Assembly: GCA_045801465.1 (NCBI GenBank)
Contig: JBJMSU010000177.1
Location: forward strand, 1 to 19,616
Source: DATFWC01 sp045801465
Lineage (GTDB): Bacteria; Pseudomonadota; Alphaproteobacteria; Rhizobiales; Xanthobacteraceae
Direction: 5' to 3'
Length of the DNA stretch: 19,616 bases
Shown: positions 6,830 through 14,514 of the stretch, one piece after another
How the letters are laid out: every line of letters begins with the position of its first letter
Numbering within the stretch: the stretch's first letter is position 1
The notes under the pieces: generated by a model
Database searches by the model: none
Told to the model about the DNA's origin: nothing
The model's input: the letters and a program-made list of their open reading frames with translations, nothing else
Translations under genes and position numbers: made by a program

Positions 6830-7264
6830 TTATCCGATCGCGATCTCGCTGCCGAGGCTCTGGTTGAGGCTCTTGGTCACGTGCTCGATGCGCTCGGCGG
6901 CCGCATTGAGGGCCGCCGCCACCGCGGCCTGGCCCGCCTGGCTGCGATCGACCGAGGCCACCCGTGCATCGCGGACGCCCGACAGCTCGCTCTCGAGACG
7001 ACCGGTCCGGCGCTGGAGCTCACTCAGTTGATCGCTGATGGTCAGCGCCGCCATGACCAGGAGCCGGTTGTCGCCGATCTCACCGAAATTCGCCCGCAAC
7101 TGTTCGACCCGCCGGTCGAGATCGACGGCAAGCTGCGCGAGATGGTCTTCCTGCCCCTCCTCGCACGCCATCCGATACTGGCGGCCGTTGATGGTGACGG
7201 TCACATGCGCCATAGGCGGTTTTTCCGCTAGGTCCGTCGAAGGCTGATGGCTGCCAGTGGTCAT
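6830..7264 (-). CDS. zapA: Cell division protein ZapA
   Basis: ZapA is a cytoplasmic Z-ring-associated protein that promotes FtsZ bundling. The conserved N-terminal domain is AHVTVTINGRQYRMACEEGQ, followed by EDHLAQLAVDLDRRVEQLR and GEIGDNRLLVMAALTISDQL. The C-terminal part (about residues 75-144) is a helical coiled coil. Two starts are possible. The ATG at 7264 (144 residues) overlaps the DUF4164 stop as ATGA. The ATG at 7213 (127 residues) begins at the family-typical MAHVTVTING. I list the longer form because of the coupling overlap, but the shorter is nearly as likely; neither has a strong ribosome site. It lies upstream of 6S RNA, as zapA does in enterobacteria. Confidence 0.92.
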   Translation of the reverse strand: MTTGSHQPSTDLAEKPPMAHVTVTINGRQYRMACEEGQEDHLAQLAVDLDRRVEQLRANFGEIGDNRLLVMAALTISDQLSELQRRTGRLESELSGVRDARVASVDRSQAGQAAVAAALNAAAERIEHVTKSLNQSLGSEIAIG

Positions 7265-7542
7265 GGGTGCCGCGTCTCGATGACGGAACGAATCGTGTCG
7301 ATGGCGAGATCGAGCCGCCGCGCAATCTCCCGGTTCGTGTTTTCCAGTCGCCGCGCCTGCGCGGCTTGGGCGTCGAGATCGGCGGCGAGCCGCGAGCGAT
7401 CGGCACCCAGGGCTTGGATTTGAGCGCCGAGCGTTTCCTCGCCGCGATCGGCCTCGCGCCGCCGATCGAGTGCCGCCTCGAGTGCATCAAGCGCCAAAGC
7501 AAGACGTCTGGCTGCTGCGTCGATCGCGCCCGCGTCGGTCAT
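7261..7542 (-). CDS. DUF4164-type small coiled-coil protein
   Basis: This is a 93-residue, almost entirely helical protein rich in Ala, Arg, Asp and Glu with heptad-like spacing (LALALDALEAALDRR, RLAADLDAQAAQARRLENTN, LDLAIDTIRSVI). It has no signal peptide or membrane segment. Small proteins of this kind, annotated as DUF4164, commonly precede zapA in Rhizobiales. A helper role in division is an inference from position only; no biochemical function is known to me. The ATG at 7542 is preceded by AGGGGG. A GTG at 7557 is possible but less well placed. It overlaps zapA by 4 bases (ATGA) and is transcribed away from tkt. Confidence 0.78.
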   Translation of the reverse strand: MTDAGAIDAAARRLALALDALEAALDRRREADRGEETLGAQIQALGADRSRLAADLDAQAAQARRLENTNREIARRLDLAIDTIRSVIETRHP

Positions 7543-7566
7543 CGTCCCCCTCGTCACGACGTCCGA

Positions 7567-7604
7567 AACTCTGCACCGCCAAGAGAACTCTGCACCGCTA
7601 AGAG
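7567..7604. repeat. Two tandem 19-bp direct repeats
   Basis: AACTCTGCACCGCCAAGAG (7567-7585) is followed directly by AACTCTGCACCGCTAAGAG (7586-7604), differing at one base. They lie 25 bases upstream of the DUF4164 start, at the edge of a patch (about 7605-7700) that is visibly AT-richer than the surrounding sequence. Subterminal direct repeats like these occur at ends of some insertion sequences (IS21-type ends are one possibility). They could instead be a regulator binding array. Neither is shown. Confidence 0.7.
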
Positions 7605-7682
7605 GTTTTTCTATGTCAAAATGGAGTCGACATCGGACAGTAAGGGCCGCAATCGAGGAGCGTCAACAAAGACTAACGAGGT

Positions 7683-8455
7683 TCAACAGAACTTTACGGC
7701 CCAACCGGATTTCTCCTCATTCGGCGCACGCTGATCGCCCTCCTGGGACGCGATTGTCCGCGTCGTTGATTTGGAGCGATGAAGCGCCGCGCAGGCGCGC
7801 ATGATTCGCACCCCGGCTTCGCGCAGACGCTCCGGCGCAACCGCGAAGCTGGCGCGGACATAAGGCGACACGCCGCAGTCCTCGCCCGGCAGGACGGCCA
7901 CGTTTTCGCTCTCGAGCAGGTAGGCGGCGAAATCGCGGGCACACTCGATCGGCTTGCCGTCCGGCGTGATCGTACCAAGCACGCCGGCGCAGGATGCGAG
8001 CAGATAAAATGTCCCTTGCGGCGGCATGCAGGACAGGCCGGCACGGTTGAGAAGCTCGACCATCATGTCGCGCCGCGCCGTGAGCGCCAGCGCCCGCTCG
8101 CGCAGCAGGTCTTGTGGCCCTGACAGCGCTGCAAGCGCGGCAGCCTGGCTGATCGAGGAGGGGCATGAGCTCGTGTGCGATTGGATTCTGGCCATCGCGC
8201 CCATAAGCGCGCGCGGCCCCGCCGCATAGCCGAGGCGCCAGCCCATCATCGAATAAGCCTTGAAACGCCGTTGACAGTGAGCACACGATCTCTCAGCCCC
8301 GGCTCCACCGCCGCAATGGTCGCAAATTCACGGCCGTCGAAGATCACATGCTCGTAGAGGTCGTCGGCAACAACCCCAACGCGAGGGTGGCGTAGCAGCA
8401 CCTGAGCGATCGCCGTCAATTCCGCCCGCGAATAGAGCGCACCGCTGGGATTCGC
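7683..8455 (-). pseudogene. Class I/II PLP-dependent aminotransferase, truncated and frameshifted
   Basis: Two minus-strand frames join into one aminotransferase. The upstream part (8455-8261) encodes ANPSGALYSRAELTAIAQ, then VGVVADDLYEHVIFDG and DRVLTVNGVS. The downstream part (about 8260-7683) encodes AYSMMGWRLGYAAGP through LPGEDCGVSPYVRASFAV to the C-terminus. The family motif NGVSKAYSMTGWR is broken at the Ser-Lys codons: GTTTCAAGGCTTAT has one A fewer than needed, giving a -1 frameshift at about 8260-8261 and a stop soon after. The affected lysine is the PLP Schiff-base residue. Roughly the first 170 residues of a normal 400-residue protein are missing, with an in-frame stop at 8476-8474. 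The C-terminal tail past the last conserved helix looks read-through. The gene is clearly dead in this sequence, unless the indel is an assembly error, which would not explain the missing N-terminus. Confidence 0.85.
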
Positions 8456-8624
8456 GCGTCTCCGATCCGCGCCTCAGTGGCGCGGTGCGGGCGCTAGCCG
8501 CGGCGTTCCGTTCGTCGCGGTAGGATCGTCCCTCGAGCACGCGCTATCCACATGCCCGGACGCGTGCCTTTGATTCGCCGGCCGCACGTGATATTGCACG
8601 CCGCCCCGGAGGGACCATCCCAAG
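8456..8624. other. Region upstream of tkt with no gene
   Basis: This stretch separates the decayed aminotransferase from transketolase. I recognise no aminotransferase N-terminus in any frame. It should contain the tkt promoter and leader. A ribosome site (GGAGGG at 8609-8614) precedes the tkt start. A GATATT at 8590-8595 resembles a -10 box but has no properly spaced -35. Confidence 0.35.
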
Positions 8625-10682
8625 ATGAATGCAAAAGCCTCGGCGACCGCAGTCGCACAGTCCCGGCGTTCCAGCGATGCGGACCCGACGGTCATCTCAC
8701 GCGCGCAGCACGACCGCATGGCAAACGCCATCCGGGCGCTGGCGATGGATGCGGTCGAGCAGGCGAAGTGCGGTCATCCCGGCCTGCCGATGGGAGCGGC
8801 CGACATCGCCACGGTGCTGTTCACGCGCTACCTGAAGTTTGACCCGGCTGCCCCCGACTGGCCCGACCGCGACCGCTTCGCGCTCTCGGCCGGGCATGGA
8901 TCGATGCTGATCTATGCCGTGCTGCATCTCCTCGGCTACGAGCAAATGACCATCGAGGAGATCCGGCGCTTTCGTCAGCTCGGATCGCTCACGCCCGGAC
9001 ATCCCGAGAGCTTTGTCACGCCGGGTGTCGAGACCACCACCGGCCCGCTGGGCCAGGGGCTGGGCAACGCGGTCGGCATGGCCATCGCCGAGCGGCACCT
9101 CGCGGCCGAATTCGGCGATATCGTCGATCACCGCACCTATGTGCTCGTCTCCGATGGCGACCTGATGGAAGGTCTCAGCCAGGAGGCGATCGCACTTGCC
9201 GGCCATCTGCGACTGCACAAGCTGATCGTCCTGTTCGACGACAACGGCATCACCATCGATGGGCCGCTCTCGCTCGCCGATTCGGTCGACCAGGTGAAGC
9301 GGTTCGAGGCCGCCGGTTGGGCCGCCACCCGCGTCGACGGCCACGATCCGGAAGCGATCGCCGCCGCCATCGGAAAGGCCATGGGGGCAAATCGGCCGTC
9401 CCTGATCGCCTGCCGCACCACCATCGGGTTCGGCGCCCCGACCAAAGCCGGGACCGAGAAGTGTCACGGCGCCGCGCTCGGCGCCGACGAGATCGCCGGC
9501 GCGCGCACCCAGCTCGGCTGGAGCGAGCCGGCCTTTTCGGTTCCCGCCGACGTGCGCGAGCTCTGGCGCAGCGCCGGGGCGCGCGGCGCCGCGGTGCGCA
9601 GGACGTGGAGCGATCGTTTCCGGGCGCTGGCGCCAGACCGACGGGCCGAATTCGAACGGCGCATCGGCGGGAAACTTCCCGTCGACGAGCTCGCCGCCGC
9701 GGTGCGCGGCGTGAAGGAGAAGCTTGCGACCCAGCCGAAGGAGCTCGCGACGCGCGCCGCCTCGGAAATCGTTCTCGAAGCCCTGGTCCCGGTCTTGCCG
9801 GAGCTGGTCGGCGGCTCGGCCGATCTCACCGGCTCGAACAACACCAGGCCAAAAGGCATGACGGTGTTCTCGGCCGCCAATTACGGCGGGCGCTTCATCC
9901 ATTATGGCGTGCGGGAGCATGGCATGGCGGCCGCCATGAACGGCATGGCGCTGCACGGCGGCATCATTCCCTACTCGGGAACCTTCCTGGTGTTCACCGA
10001 TTATTGCCGCCCGGCCATTCGTCTCGCCGCGCTCATGGGGCAGCGCGTCGTCCATGTGATGACCCACGACTCGATCGGGCTCGGCGAGGACGGTCCTACC
10101 CACCAGCCGGTCGAGCATCTGGCCGCGTTGCGCGCGATGCCGAACCTGGCGGTCTTCCGCCCGTGCGATGCCGTCGAAACCGCCGAGTGCTGGCAGCTGG
10201 CGCTGGAGCGTGCCGATGGTCCGAGCATTCTGGCGCTGACGCGCCAGAACGTACCGCAACTCCGCCTCGGTCACGACGAGAGCAACCGCTGCGCCAGCGG
10301 GGCCTATGAGATCGTTCCGGCCGAGGGCGTCGCTGCCGTTTCGCTGTTCGCATCGGGCTCCGAGGTCTCGATCGCCATCGAGGCGCGAACATTCTTGCGC
10401 GAACGCGGGCTCTCGGCCCGGGTGGTCTCGGTGCCCTGCTTCGAGCTGTTCCTGGCGGCTCCCGCGGACGCGAGGCGCGCAACGATCGGTGACGCTCCGG
10501 TGAAGGTCGGAGTAGAGGCCGCCGTGCGCCAGGGCTGGGATCAGATCATCGGCAGCGACGGTGTCTTCGTCGGCATGAGCGGCTTCGGCGCAAGCGCACC
10601 CGCAAAGGACCTCTATCGCCATTTCGGCATCACGGCGGAAGCGGTGGCGCAAGCGGCTTTGCAGGCGCTCGGCCGGAGCTGA
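8625..10682 (+). CDS. tkt: Transketolase
   Basis: This thiamine-diphosphate enzyme transfers two-carbon ketol units in the non-oxidative pentose phosphate pathway and, in autotrophs, the Calvin cycle. The protein has 685 residues. Visible features are CGHPGLPMGAAD (49-60), SAGHGS (88-93), GPLGQG (140-145), the ThDP/metal motif DGDLMEG (177-183) running to Asn207 in DDNGIT, catalytic Glu431 in GVREHGM, and HDSIGLGEDGPTHQPVEHLA (481-500). These cover the pyrophosphate, pyrimidine and C-terminal domains. The N-terminal 25 residues are a variable extension. The start at 8625 has GGAGGG upstream with a slightly long spacing. It heads the tkt-gap-pgk-aldolase cluster, a common rhizobial arrangement, and is divergent from the DUF4164-zapA operon. 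Confidence 0.97.
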   Translation: MNAKASATAVAQSRRSSDADPTVISRAQHDRMANAIRALAMDAVEQAKCGHPGLPMGAADIATVLFTRYLKFDPAAPDWPDRDRFALSAGHGSMLIYAVLHLLGYEQMTIEEIRRFRQLGSLTPGHPESFVTPGVETTTGPLGQGLGNAVGMAIAERHLAAEFGDIVDHRTYVLVSDGDLMEGLSQEAIALAGHLRLHKLIVLFDDNGITIDGPLSLADSVDQVKRFEAAGWAATRVDGHDPEAIAAAIGKAMGANRPSLIACRTTIGFGAPTKAGTEKCHGAALGADEIAGARTQLGWSEPAFSVPADVRELWRSAGARGAAVRRTWSDRFRALAPDRRAEFERRIGGKLPVDELAAAVRGVKEKLATQPKELATRAASEIVLEALVPVLPELVGGSADLTGSNNTRPKGMTVFSAANYGGRFIHYGVREHGMAAAMNGMALHGGIIPYSGTFLVFTDYCRPAIRLAALMGQRVVHVMTHDSIGLGEDGPTHQPVEHLAALRAMPNLAVFRPCDAVETAECWQLALERADGPSILALTRQNVPQLRLGHDESNRCASGAYEIVPAEGVAAVSLFASGSEVSIAIEARTFLRERGLSARVVSVPCFELFLAAPADARRATIGDAPVKVGVEAAVRQGWDQIIGSDGVFVGMSGFGASAPAKDLYRHFGITAEAVAQAALQALGRS

Positions 10683-10919
10683 CGCCCGCGCTCGTCTCGT
10701 CATCATGCGCTGAGAGGCTCAGTGCAGATGTGCGGCAATGCAAGCAACGGTAACCGACTCATGACGGGGGTACCGCGGCACGCTTTTTGCCGACCGGAGG
10801 AAGTTCAAACCCCATTGACGATTGTCATTTTTGCGGCGAAACCGCACGCGCGCATTGCGAGTTGATCTTATTCAGGGCATGACAGCGCATTCTCGCCGCT
10901 GGGCATCAAGGAGCCAACA
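10683..10919 (+). promoter_or_regulatory. tkt-gap intergenic region with hairpin and inverted repeat
   Basis: These 237 bases contain no gene. A hairpin GCGCTGAG/CTCAGTGC (10707-10725) lies 25 bases after tkt and could slow or end transcription, though no T-run follows. A short inverted repeat TGAC-GATT-GTCA (10816-10827) lies about 93 bases before gap and could be an operator. CTTATT at 10867-10872 is a possible -10 element without a good -35. A strong ribosome site AAGGAG (10908-10913) precedes the gap ATG. The size suggests that gap has its own promoter. Confidence 0.35.
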
Positions 10920-11927
10920 ATGTCGATCCGTGTCGCCATCAACGGCTTCGGCCGTATCGGCCGTCTCACGCTGCGCGCGATCGTCGAGGCCGACCGCAAG
11001 GACATCGAAGTCGTCGCCATCAACGATCTCGCTCCCGTCGAGACCAACGCCCATCTCCTTCGCTTCGACTCGGTGCATGGCCGTTTTCCCGGCGAGGTGA
11101 AGGTTCAAGGCGACTCCATCAACTGCGGCAACGGCGCCATCAAAGTGACGGCGATCAAGGACCCGACGCAACTGCCGTGGAAGGACCTCGGCGTCGACGT
11201 CACCATGGAGTGCACCGGGATCTTCACCGCGAAGGAAAAGGCCAAGGCGCATCTGCAGGCGGGAGCGAAGGGAGTGCTGGTCTCAGCGCCTTCCGACGGC
11301 GCCGATCTCACCGTGGTCTACGGGGTCAATCACGAGAAGCTGGCGAAGGAGCACAAGGTCGTCTCCAACGCCTCGTGCACGACGAATTGCCTTGCTCCGG
11401 TCGCCAAGGTGCTCAACGACGCCGTCGGCATCGAGAAAGGCTTCATGACCACCATCCACTCCTATACCAACGATCAACCCTCGCTCGATCAGGTGCACAA
11501 GGATCTCTATCGTGCGCGCGCCGCCGCGCTGAACATGATCCCGACCTCCACCGGCGCCGCCAAGGCGGTCGGGCTGGTGCTGCCCGAGCTCAACGGCAAG
11601 CTCGACGGCGTCGCCATCCGCGTGCCGACGCCGAACGTTTCGGTCGTGGACTTCAAGTTCGTGGCCAAGCGCGCGACGACGAAGGACGAGATCAACAGCG
11701 CCATCAAACGCGCGGCCGACCAGCAGCTCAAAGGGATCCTCGGCTATACCGAGCTGCCCAACGTTTCCCTTGACTTCAATCATGATCCGCACAGTTCCGT
11801 GTTCCACATGGATCAGACCAAGGTTCTGGACGGCACGCTGGTGCGGGTGATGTCCTGGTACGACAACGAATGGGGCTTCTCCAATCGCATGGCCGATACC
11901 GCCGTGGCGATGGGCAAGCTGGTGTGA
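10920..11927 (+). CDS. gap: Type I glyceraldehyde-3-phosphate dehydrogenase
   Basis: This cytoplasmic enzyme interconverts glyceraldehyde-3-phosphate and 1,3-bisphosphoglycerate in glycolysis, gluconeogenesis or the Calvin cycle. The protein has 335 residues. The Rossmann motif INGFGRIGR is at 7-15. Asp36 in INDLA binds the adenine ribose and, followed by Leu, favours NAD over NADP. The catalytic Cys153 is in SNASCTTNC, the general base His180 is in TTIHSYT, and the C-terminal SWYDNEWGFSNRM is intact. The start is fixed by AAGGAG seven bases upstream. It is separated from tkt by 237 bases and followed by pgk. Confidence 0.97.
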   Translation: MSIRVAINGFGRIGRLTLRAIVEADRKDIEVVAINDLAPVETNAHLLRFDSVHGRFPGEVKVQGDSINCGNGAIKVTAIKDPTQLPWKDLGVDVTMECTGIFTAKEKAKAHLQAGAKGVLVSAPSDGADLTVVYGVNHEKLAKEHKVVSNASCTTNCLAPVAKVLNDAVGIEKGFMTTIHSYTNDQPSLDQVHKDLYRARAAALNMIPTSTGAAKAVGLVLPELNGKLDGVAIRVPTPNVSVVDFKFVAKRATTKDEINSAIKRAADQQLKGILGYTELPNVSLDFNHDPHSSVFHMDQTKVLDGTLVRVMSWYDNEWGFSNRMADTAVAMGKLV

Positions 11928-11938
11928 GATCGAGGCAA

Positions 11939-12004
11939 ATGACCGATATGCTGGAGTCCCTGACGTCCGGCATCGGCTATGAAGGCAGGCTTGTGTCCGA
12001 GTGA
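11939..12004 (+). CDS. Possible 21-codon mini-ORF between gap and pgk
   Basis: An ATG at 11939 is preceded by GAGG (11932-11935) at good spacing and opens a 21-codon frame ending in TGA at 12002-12004. The predicted peptide begins MTDMLESLTSGIGYEG. The stop is 22 bases before the pgk ATG, which itself has no good ribosome site. The frame could be a leader peptide that couples or moderates pgk translation. It could equally be chance in 99 bases of spacer. I do not recognise the peptide. Confidence 0.25.
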   Translation: MTDMLESLTSGIGYEGRLVSE

Positions 12005-12026
12005 CAGGCTGCCCGGCGACGCGCCC

Positions 12027-13220
12027 ATGACTGGGTTCCGCACTCTCGACCAGGCCGACGTGCACGACAAGCGCGTGCTCCTGCGCGTCGATCTCAATGT
12101 GCCGGTGGAGAACGGGATCGTCACCGATGCGACTCGGATCGAGCGCGTCGCGCCCGGCATCACGGAGATTGCCGACAAGGGCGGCAAGGTCATCCTGCTG
12201 TCCCATTTCGGGCGGCCGAAGGGCCGCGATCCCAAATACTCGTTGAAGCCGGTTGCCGCCGAGGTGGCGCGCGTCGTCGGCCGTCCGGTTGCCTTCGCCG
12301 AGGACTGCATTGGCCCGAAAGCCGAGACGGCCGTCGCGGCGATGCGGACCGGCGACATTCTGTGTCTCGAGAACACCCGTTTCTACAAGGAAGAAGAGAA
12401 GAACGACGCGGGCTTCGTCGCCAAGCTCGCGGCGCTGGGGGACATCTACGTCAACGACGCCTTTTCGGCAGCACACCGGGCGCATGCAACCACCGAAGGC
12501 TTGGCGCACAAGCTGCCTGCCTACGCCGGGCGCGCCATGCAGGCGGAGCTCGAAGCACTCACGACGGCGCTGCAAGCGCCGGCACGGCCGCTCGCCGCGA
12601 TCGTCGGCGGCGCCAAGGTCTCGACCAAGCTCGACCTGCTCGGCAATCTGATCACCAAGGTCGACTCGCTGATCATCGGCGGCGCCATGGCGAATACGTT
12701 TCTGCTCGCCCAGGGCACACCGGTCGGCAACTCGCTGGCCGAGCGGGAGCTCGCCGACGCGGCGCGCGACATCCTTGTCAAGGCCAAGGCGAAAGATTGC
12801 GACGTCGTGCTGCCGGTCGATGCGGTCGTGGCGCCGAGGCTCGAAGCGCACGCGCCGTCGCGCACGGTCGATGTGATCCAGGTCGGTTCGGACGACATGA
12901 TTCTCGACATCGGGCCGCGCAGCGTGGAGCACGTGGTCTCCCTCCTGGCGCGGACCAAGACGCTGGTCTGGAACGGCCCCTTGGGGGCCTTCGAAGTCGA
13001 GCCGTTCGATACCGGGACGGTGGAAGTCGCCGAGGCTGCGGCCGAGCTGACGAGTGCCGGCAAGCTCGTCACGGTCGCCGGCGGCGGCGATACGGTCGCC
13101 GCTCTCAACGCCGCCGGGGTCACCGCGCGCTTGACCTATGTTTCGACTGCGGGCGGCGCCTTTCTCGAGTGGCTCGAAGGCAAGCCCCTGCCCGGCGTCG
13201 AGGTCCTTCGCGTGCGTTGA
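12027..13220 (+). CDS. pgk: Phosphoglycerate kinase
   Basis: This enzyme transfers phosphate between 1,3-bisphosphoglycerate and ADP. The protein has 397 residues, the usual bacterial length. Motifs in order are RVDLNVPVENG (20-30, substrate site), SHFGRPKG (59-66), ENTRFYKEEEKND, YVNDAFSAAHRAHAT, GGAKVSTKLDLL (the lysine of the nucleotide site), VWNGPLGAFE, and the C-terminal glycine loop GGGDTVAAL with STAGGAFLEWLEGK. The ATG at 12027 (MTGFRTLDQADVHDKRV) matches the alphaproteobacterial N-terminus. The open frame from 11979 is rejected. No clear ribosome site precedes the ATG, which is unusual for so highly expressed an enzyme and makes coupling to upstream translation plausible. Confidence 0.96.
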   Translation: MTGFRTLDQADVHDKRVLLRVDLNVPVENGIVTDATRIERVAPGITEIADKGGKVILLSHFGRPKGRDPKYSLKPVAAEVARVVGRPVAFAEDCIGPKAETAVAAMRTGDILCLENTRFYKEEEKNDAGFVAKLAALGDIYVNDAFSAAHRAHATTEGLAHKLPAYAGRAMQAELEALTTALQAPARPLAAIVGGAKVSTKLDLLGNLITKVDSLIIGGAMANTFLLAQGTPVGNSLAERELADAARDILVKAKAKDCDVVLPVDAVVAPRLEAHAPSRTVDVIQVGSDDMILDIGPRSVEHVVSLLARTKTLVWNGPLGAFEVEPFDTGTVEVAEAAAELTSAGKLVTVAGGGDTVAALNAAGVTARLTYVSTAGGAFLEWLEGKPLPGVEVLRVR

Positions 13221-13290
13221 TCCGCCTTTGCAACGGCGCTAAACGACGGCAGAATCGCTCCCCTGTGGGAAGAATTGGAAGGAGGCTCCC

Positions 13291-14316
13291 ATGAACCTCA
13301 TGGAACTCAACAAGGTCGCCGAGGCGATGGTCGCGCCGGGCCGCGGCATTCTCGCTGCCGACGAATCTTCCGGCACCATCAAGAAGCGGTTCGACCCGAT
13401 CGGCGTCGTGTCGACTCCGGACACCCGCCGCGATTACCGCGAGCTCTTGTTCCGTTCGTCCGACGCGATGTCCAAGTACATCTCCGGCGTCATCCTTTAC
13501 GATGAAACCATCCGCCAGAACGCCAAGGACGGAACGCCGCTGGTCAAGCTGATCGAACAAGCCGGGTCGCTGCCGGGCATCAAGGTCGATCGGGGGACGA
13601 AGCCCCTGCCCTTCTGTCCGGACGAGGTGATCACGGAGGGCCTCGACGGCCTGCGCGAGCGCCTCATCGACTATCGCGGCCTCGGCGCCAAGTTTGCCAA
13701 GTGGCGCGCCGTCATCGACATCGGCCCCGCCATCCCGACCTACACCTGCATCAAGGCCAACGCGCATGCGCTCGCGCGCTATGCCGCCCTGTGCCAGGAG
13801 GAAGATATCGTCCCGATCGTCGAGCCCGAGGTGCTGATGGACGGCGACCACGACATCGAGCGCTGCTACAGCGCCACCGAGTGGGTGCTCAAGACCGTCT
13901 TCGAGGAATTGTATTACCAGCGGGTCGCGCTCGAAGGCATGGTGCTGAAGCCCAACATGGTGGTGCCCGGCAAGAAGAGCGCAAAGCAGGCCTCGGTCGA
14001 GCAGGTCGCGGAGATGACCGCGCGGGTCCTGCGCGCGTGCGTTCCGGCGGCCGTGCCCGGCATCGCGTTTCTCTCCGGCGGCCAGTCGGACGAGGATGCG
14101 ACGGCGCATCTGGACGCCATCAACAAGATCGGCGGCCTGCCGTGGAAGGTCACCTTCTCGTACGGCCGCGCCCTGCAGGCGGCCCCGCAGAAGGCCTGGT
14201 CGGGCAAGTCGGAGAACGTCGCCGCAGCCCAACGCGCCTTCTCGCACCGCGCCCGCATGAACGGCCTGGCCGCGCTCGGCCAATGGAAAGCCGATCTGGA
14301 AAAGAAGGCGGCGTGA
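13291..14316 (+). CDS. fda: Class I fructose-bisphosphate aldolase
   Basis: This Schiff-base aldolase interconverts fructose-1,6-bisphosphate and the triose phosphates. The protein has 341 residues. It matches the eukaryote-like class I family: ILAADESSGTIKKRF (20-34), DIVPIVEPEVLMDGDHD (172-188), the active-site signature VALEGMVLKPN with Schiff-base Lys220, FLSGGQSDEDA (260-270) and FSYGRALQ. It is therefore metal-independent and unlike the class II CbbA found in many cbb operons. The ATG at 13291 is preceded by a near-perfect GGAGG. It follows pgk by 70 bases, is probably the last gene of the cluster, and is followed by a strong hairpin. Confidence 0.96.
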   Translation: MNLMELNKVAEAMVAPGRGILAADESSGTIKKRFDPIGVVSTPDTRRDYRELLFRSSDAMSKYISGVILYDETIRQNAKDGTPLVKLIEQAGSLPGIKVDRGTKPLPFCPDEVITEGLDGLRERLIDYRGLGAKFAKWRAVIDIGPAIPTYTCIKANAHALARYAALCQEEDIVPIVEPEVLMDGDHDIERCYSATEWVLKTVFEELYYQRVALEGMVLKPNMVVPGKKSAKQASVEQVAEMTARVLRACVPAAVPGIAFLSGGQSDEDATAHLDAINKIGGLPWKVTFSYGRALQAAPQKAWSGKSENVAAAQRAFSHRARMNGLAALGQWKADLEKKAA

Positions 14317-14381
14317 TCAGTTCACGTCGCCATTGCGGCGGGCAGACGATTCTGGGGCCGCCGCTTGGCCGGGCGCCTCCG

Positions 14382-14413
14382 CGAAAATGTGCGCGGTTTG
14401 GCGCGCATTTTCG
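14382..14413. terminator. Strong 13-bp hairpin after the aldolase gene
   Basis: CGAAAATGTGCGC (14382-14394) pairs with GCGCGCATTTTCG (14401-14413) over 13 bp with one G-T wobble and a 6-base loop. The A4/T4 run sits at the base of the stem, giving terminator character in both directions. It lies 65 bases after the aldolase stop and 101 bases before the next gene. A 10-base direct repeat, TGGGGCCGCC, flanks it at 14353-14362 and 14423-14432. Confidence 0.55.
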
Positions 14414-14514
14414 TCAGCCCACTGGGGCCGCCTATAAGGTCAAAACGCAAAACCGATTTCCCTTTGGCCGCACGCGCGGTACAGGTGAGCATGACAGCAC
14501 CCGCTCCGTAACGC

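Noticed and set aside
7613..7804. 63-codon plus-strand frame next to the tandem repeats
   Set aside because: It has no recognisable similarity, and much of it is antisense to the aminotransferase remnant. Its only point of interest is the lower GC of its first half, reported separately.
8697..10706. 669-codon minus-strand open frame antisense to tkt
   Set aside because: It is the mirror of a fully supported transketolase in GC-rich DNA, is rich in Arg, Gly, Asp and His, and shows no recognisable domain.
11283..12932. 549-codon minus-strand open frame across gap and pgk
   Set aside because: It spans two certain genes on the other strand, including their spacer, and has shadow-like composition without motifs.
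8625..14316. Autotrophic cbb operon
   Set aside because: tkt, gap, pgk and a class I aldolase are shared with ordinary sugar metabolism. No RuBisCO, phosphoribulokinase or cbbR is in the window, so autotrophy is not supported.
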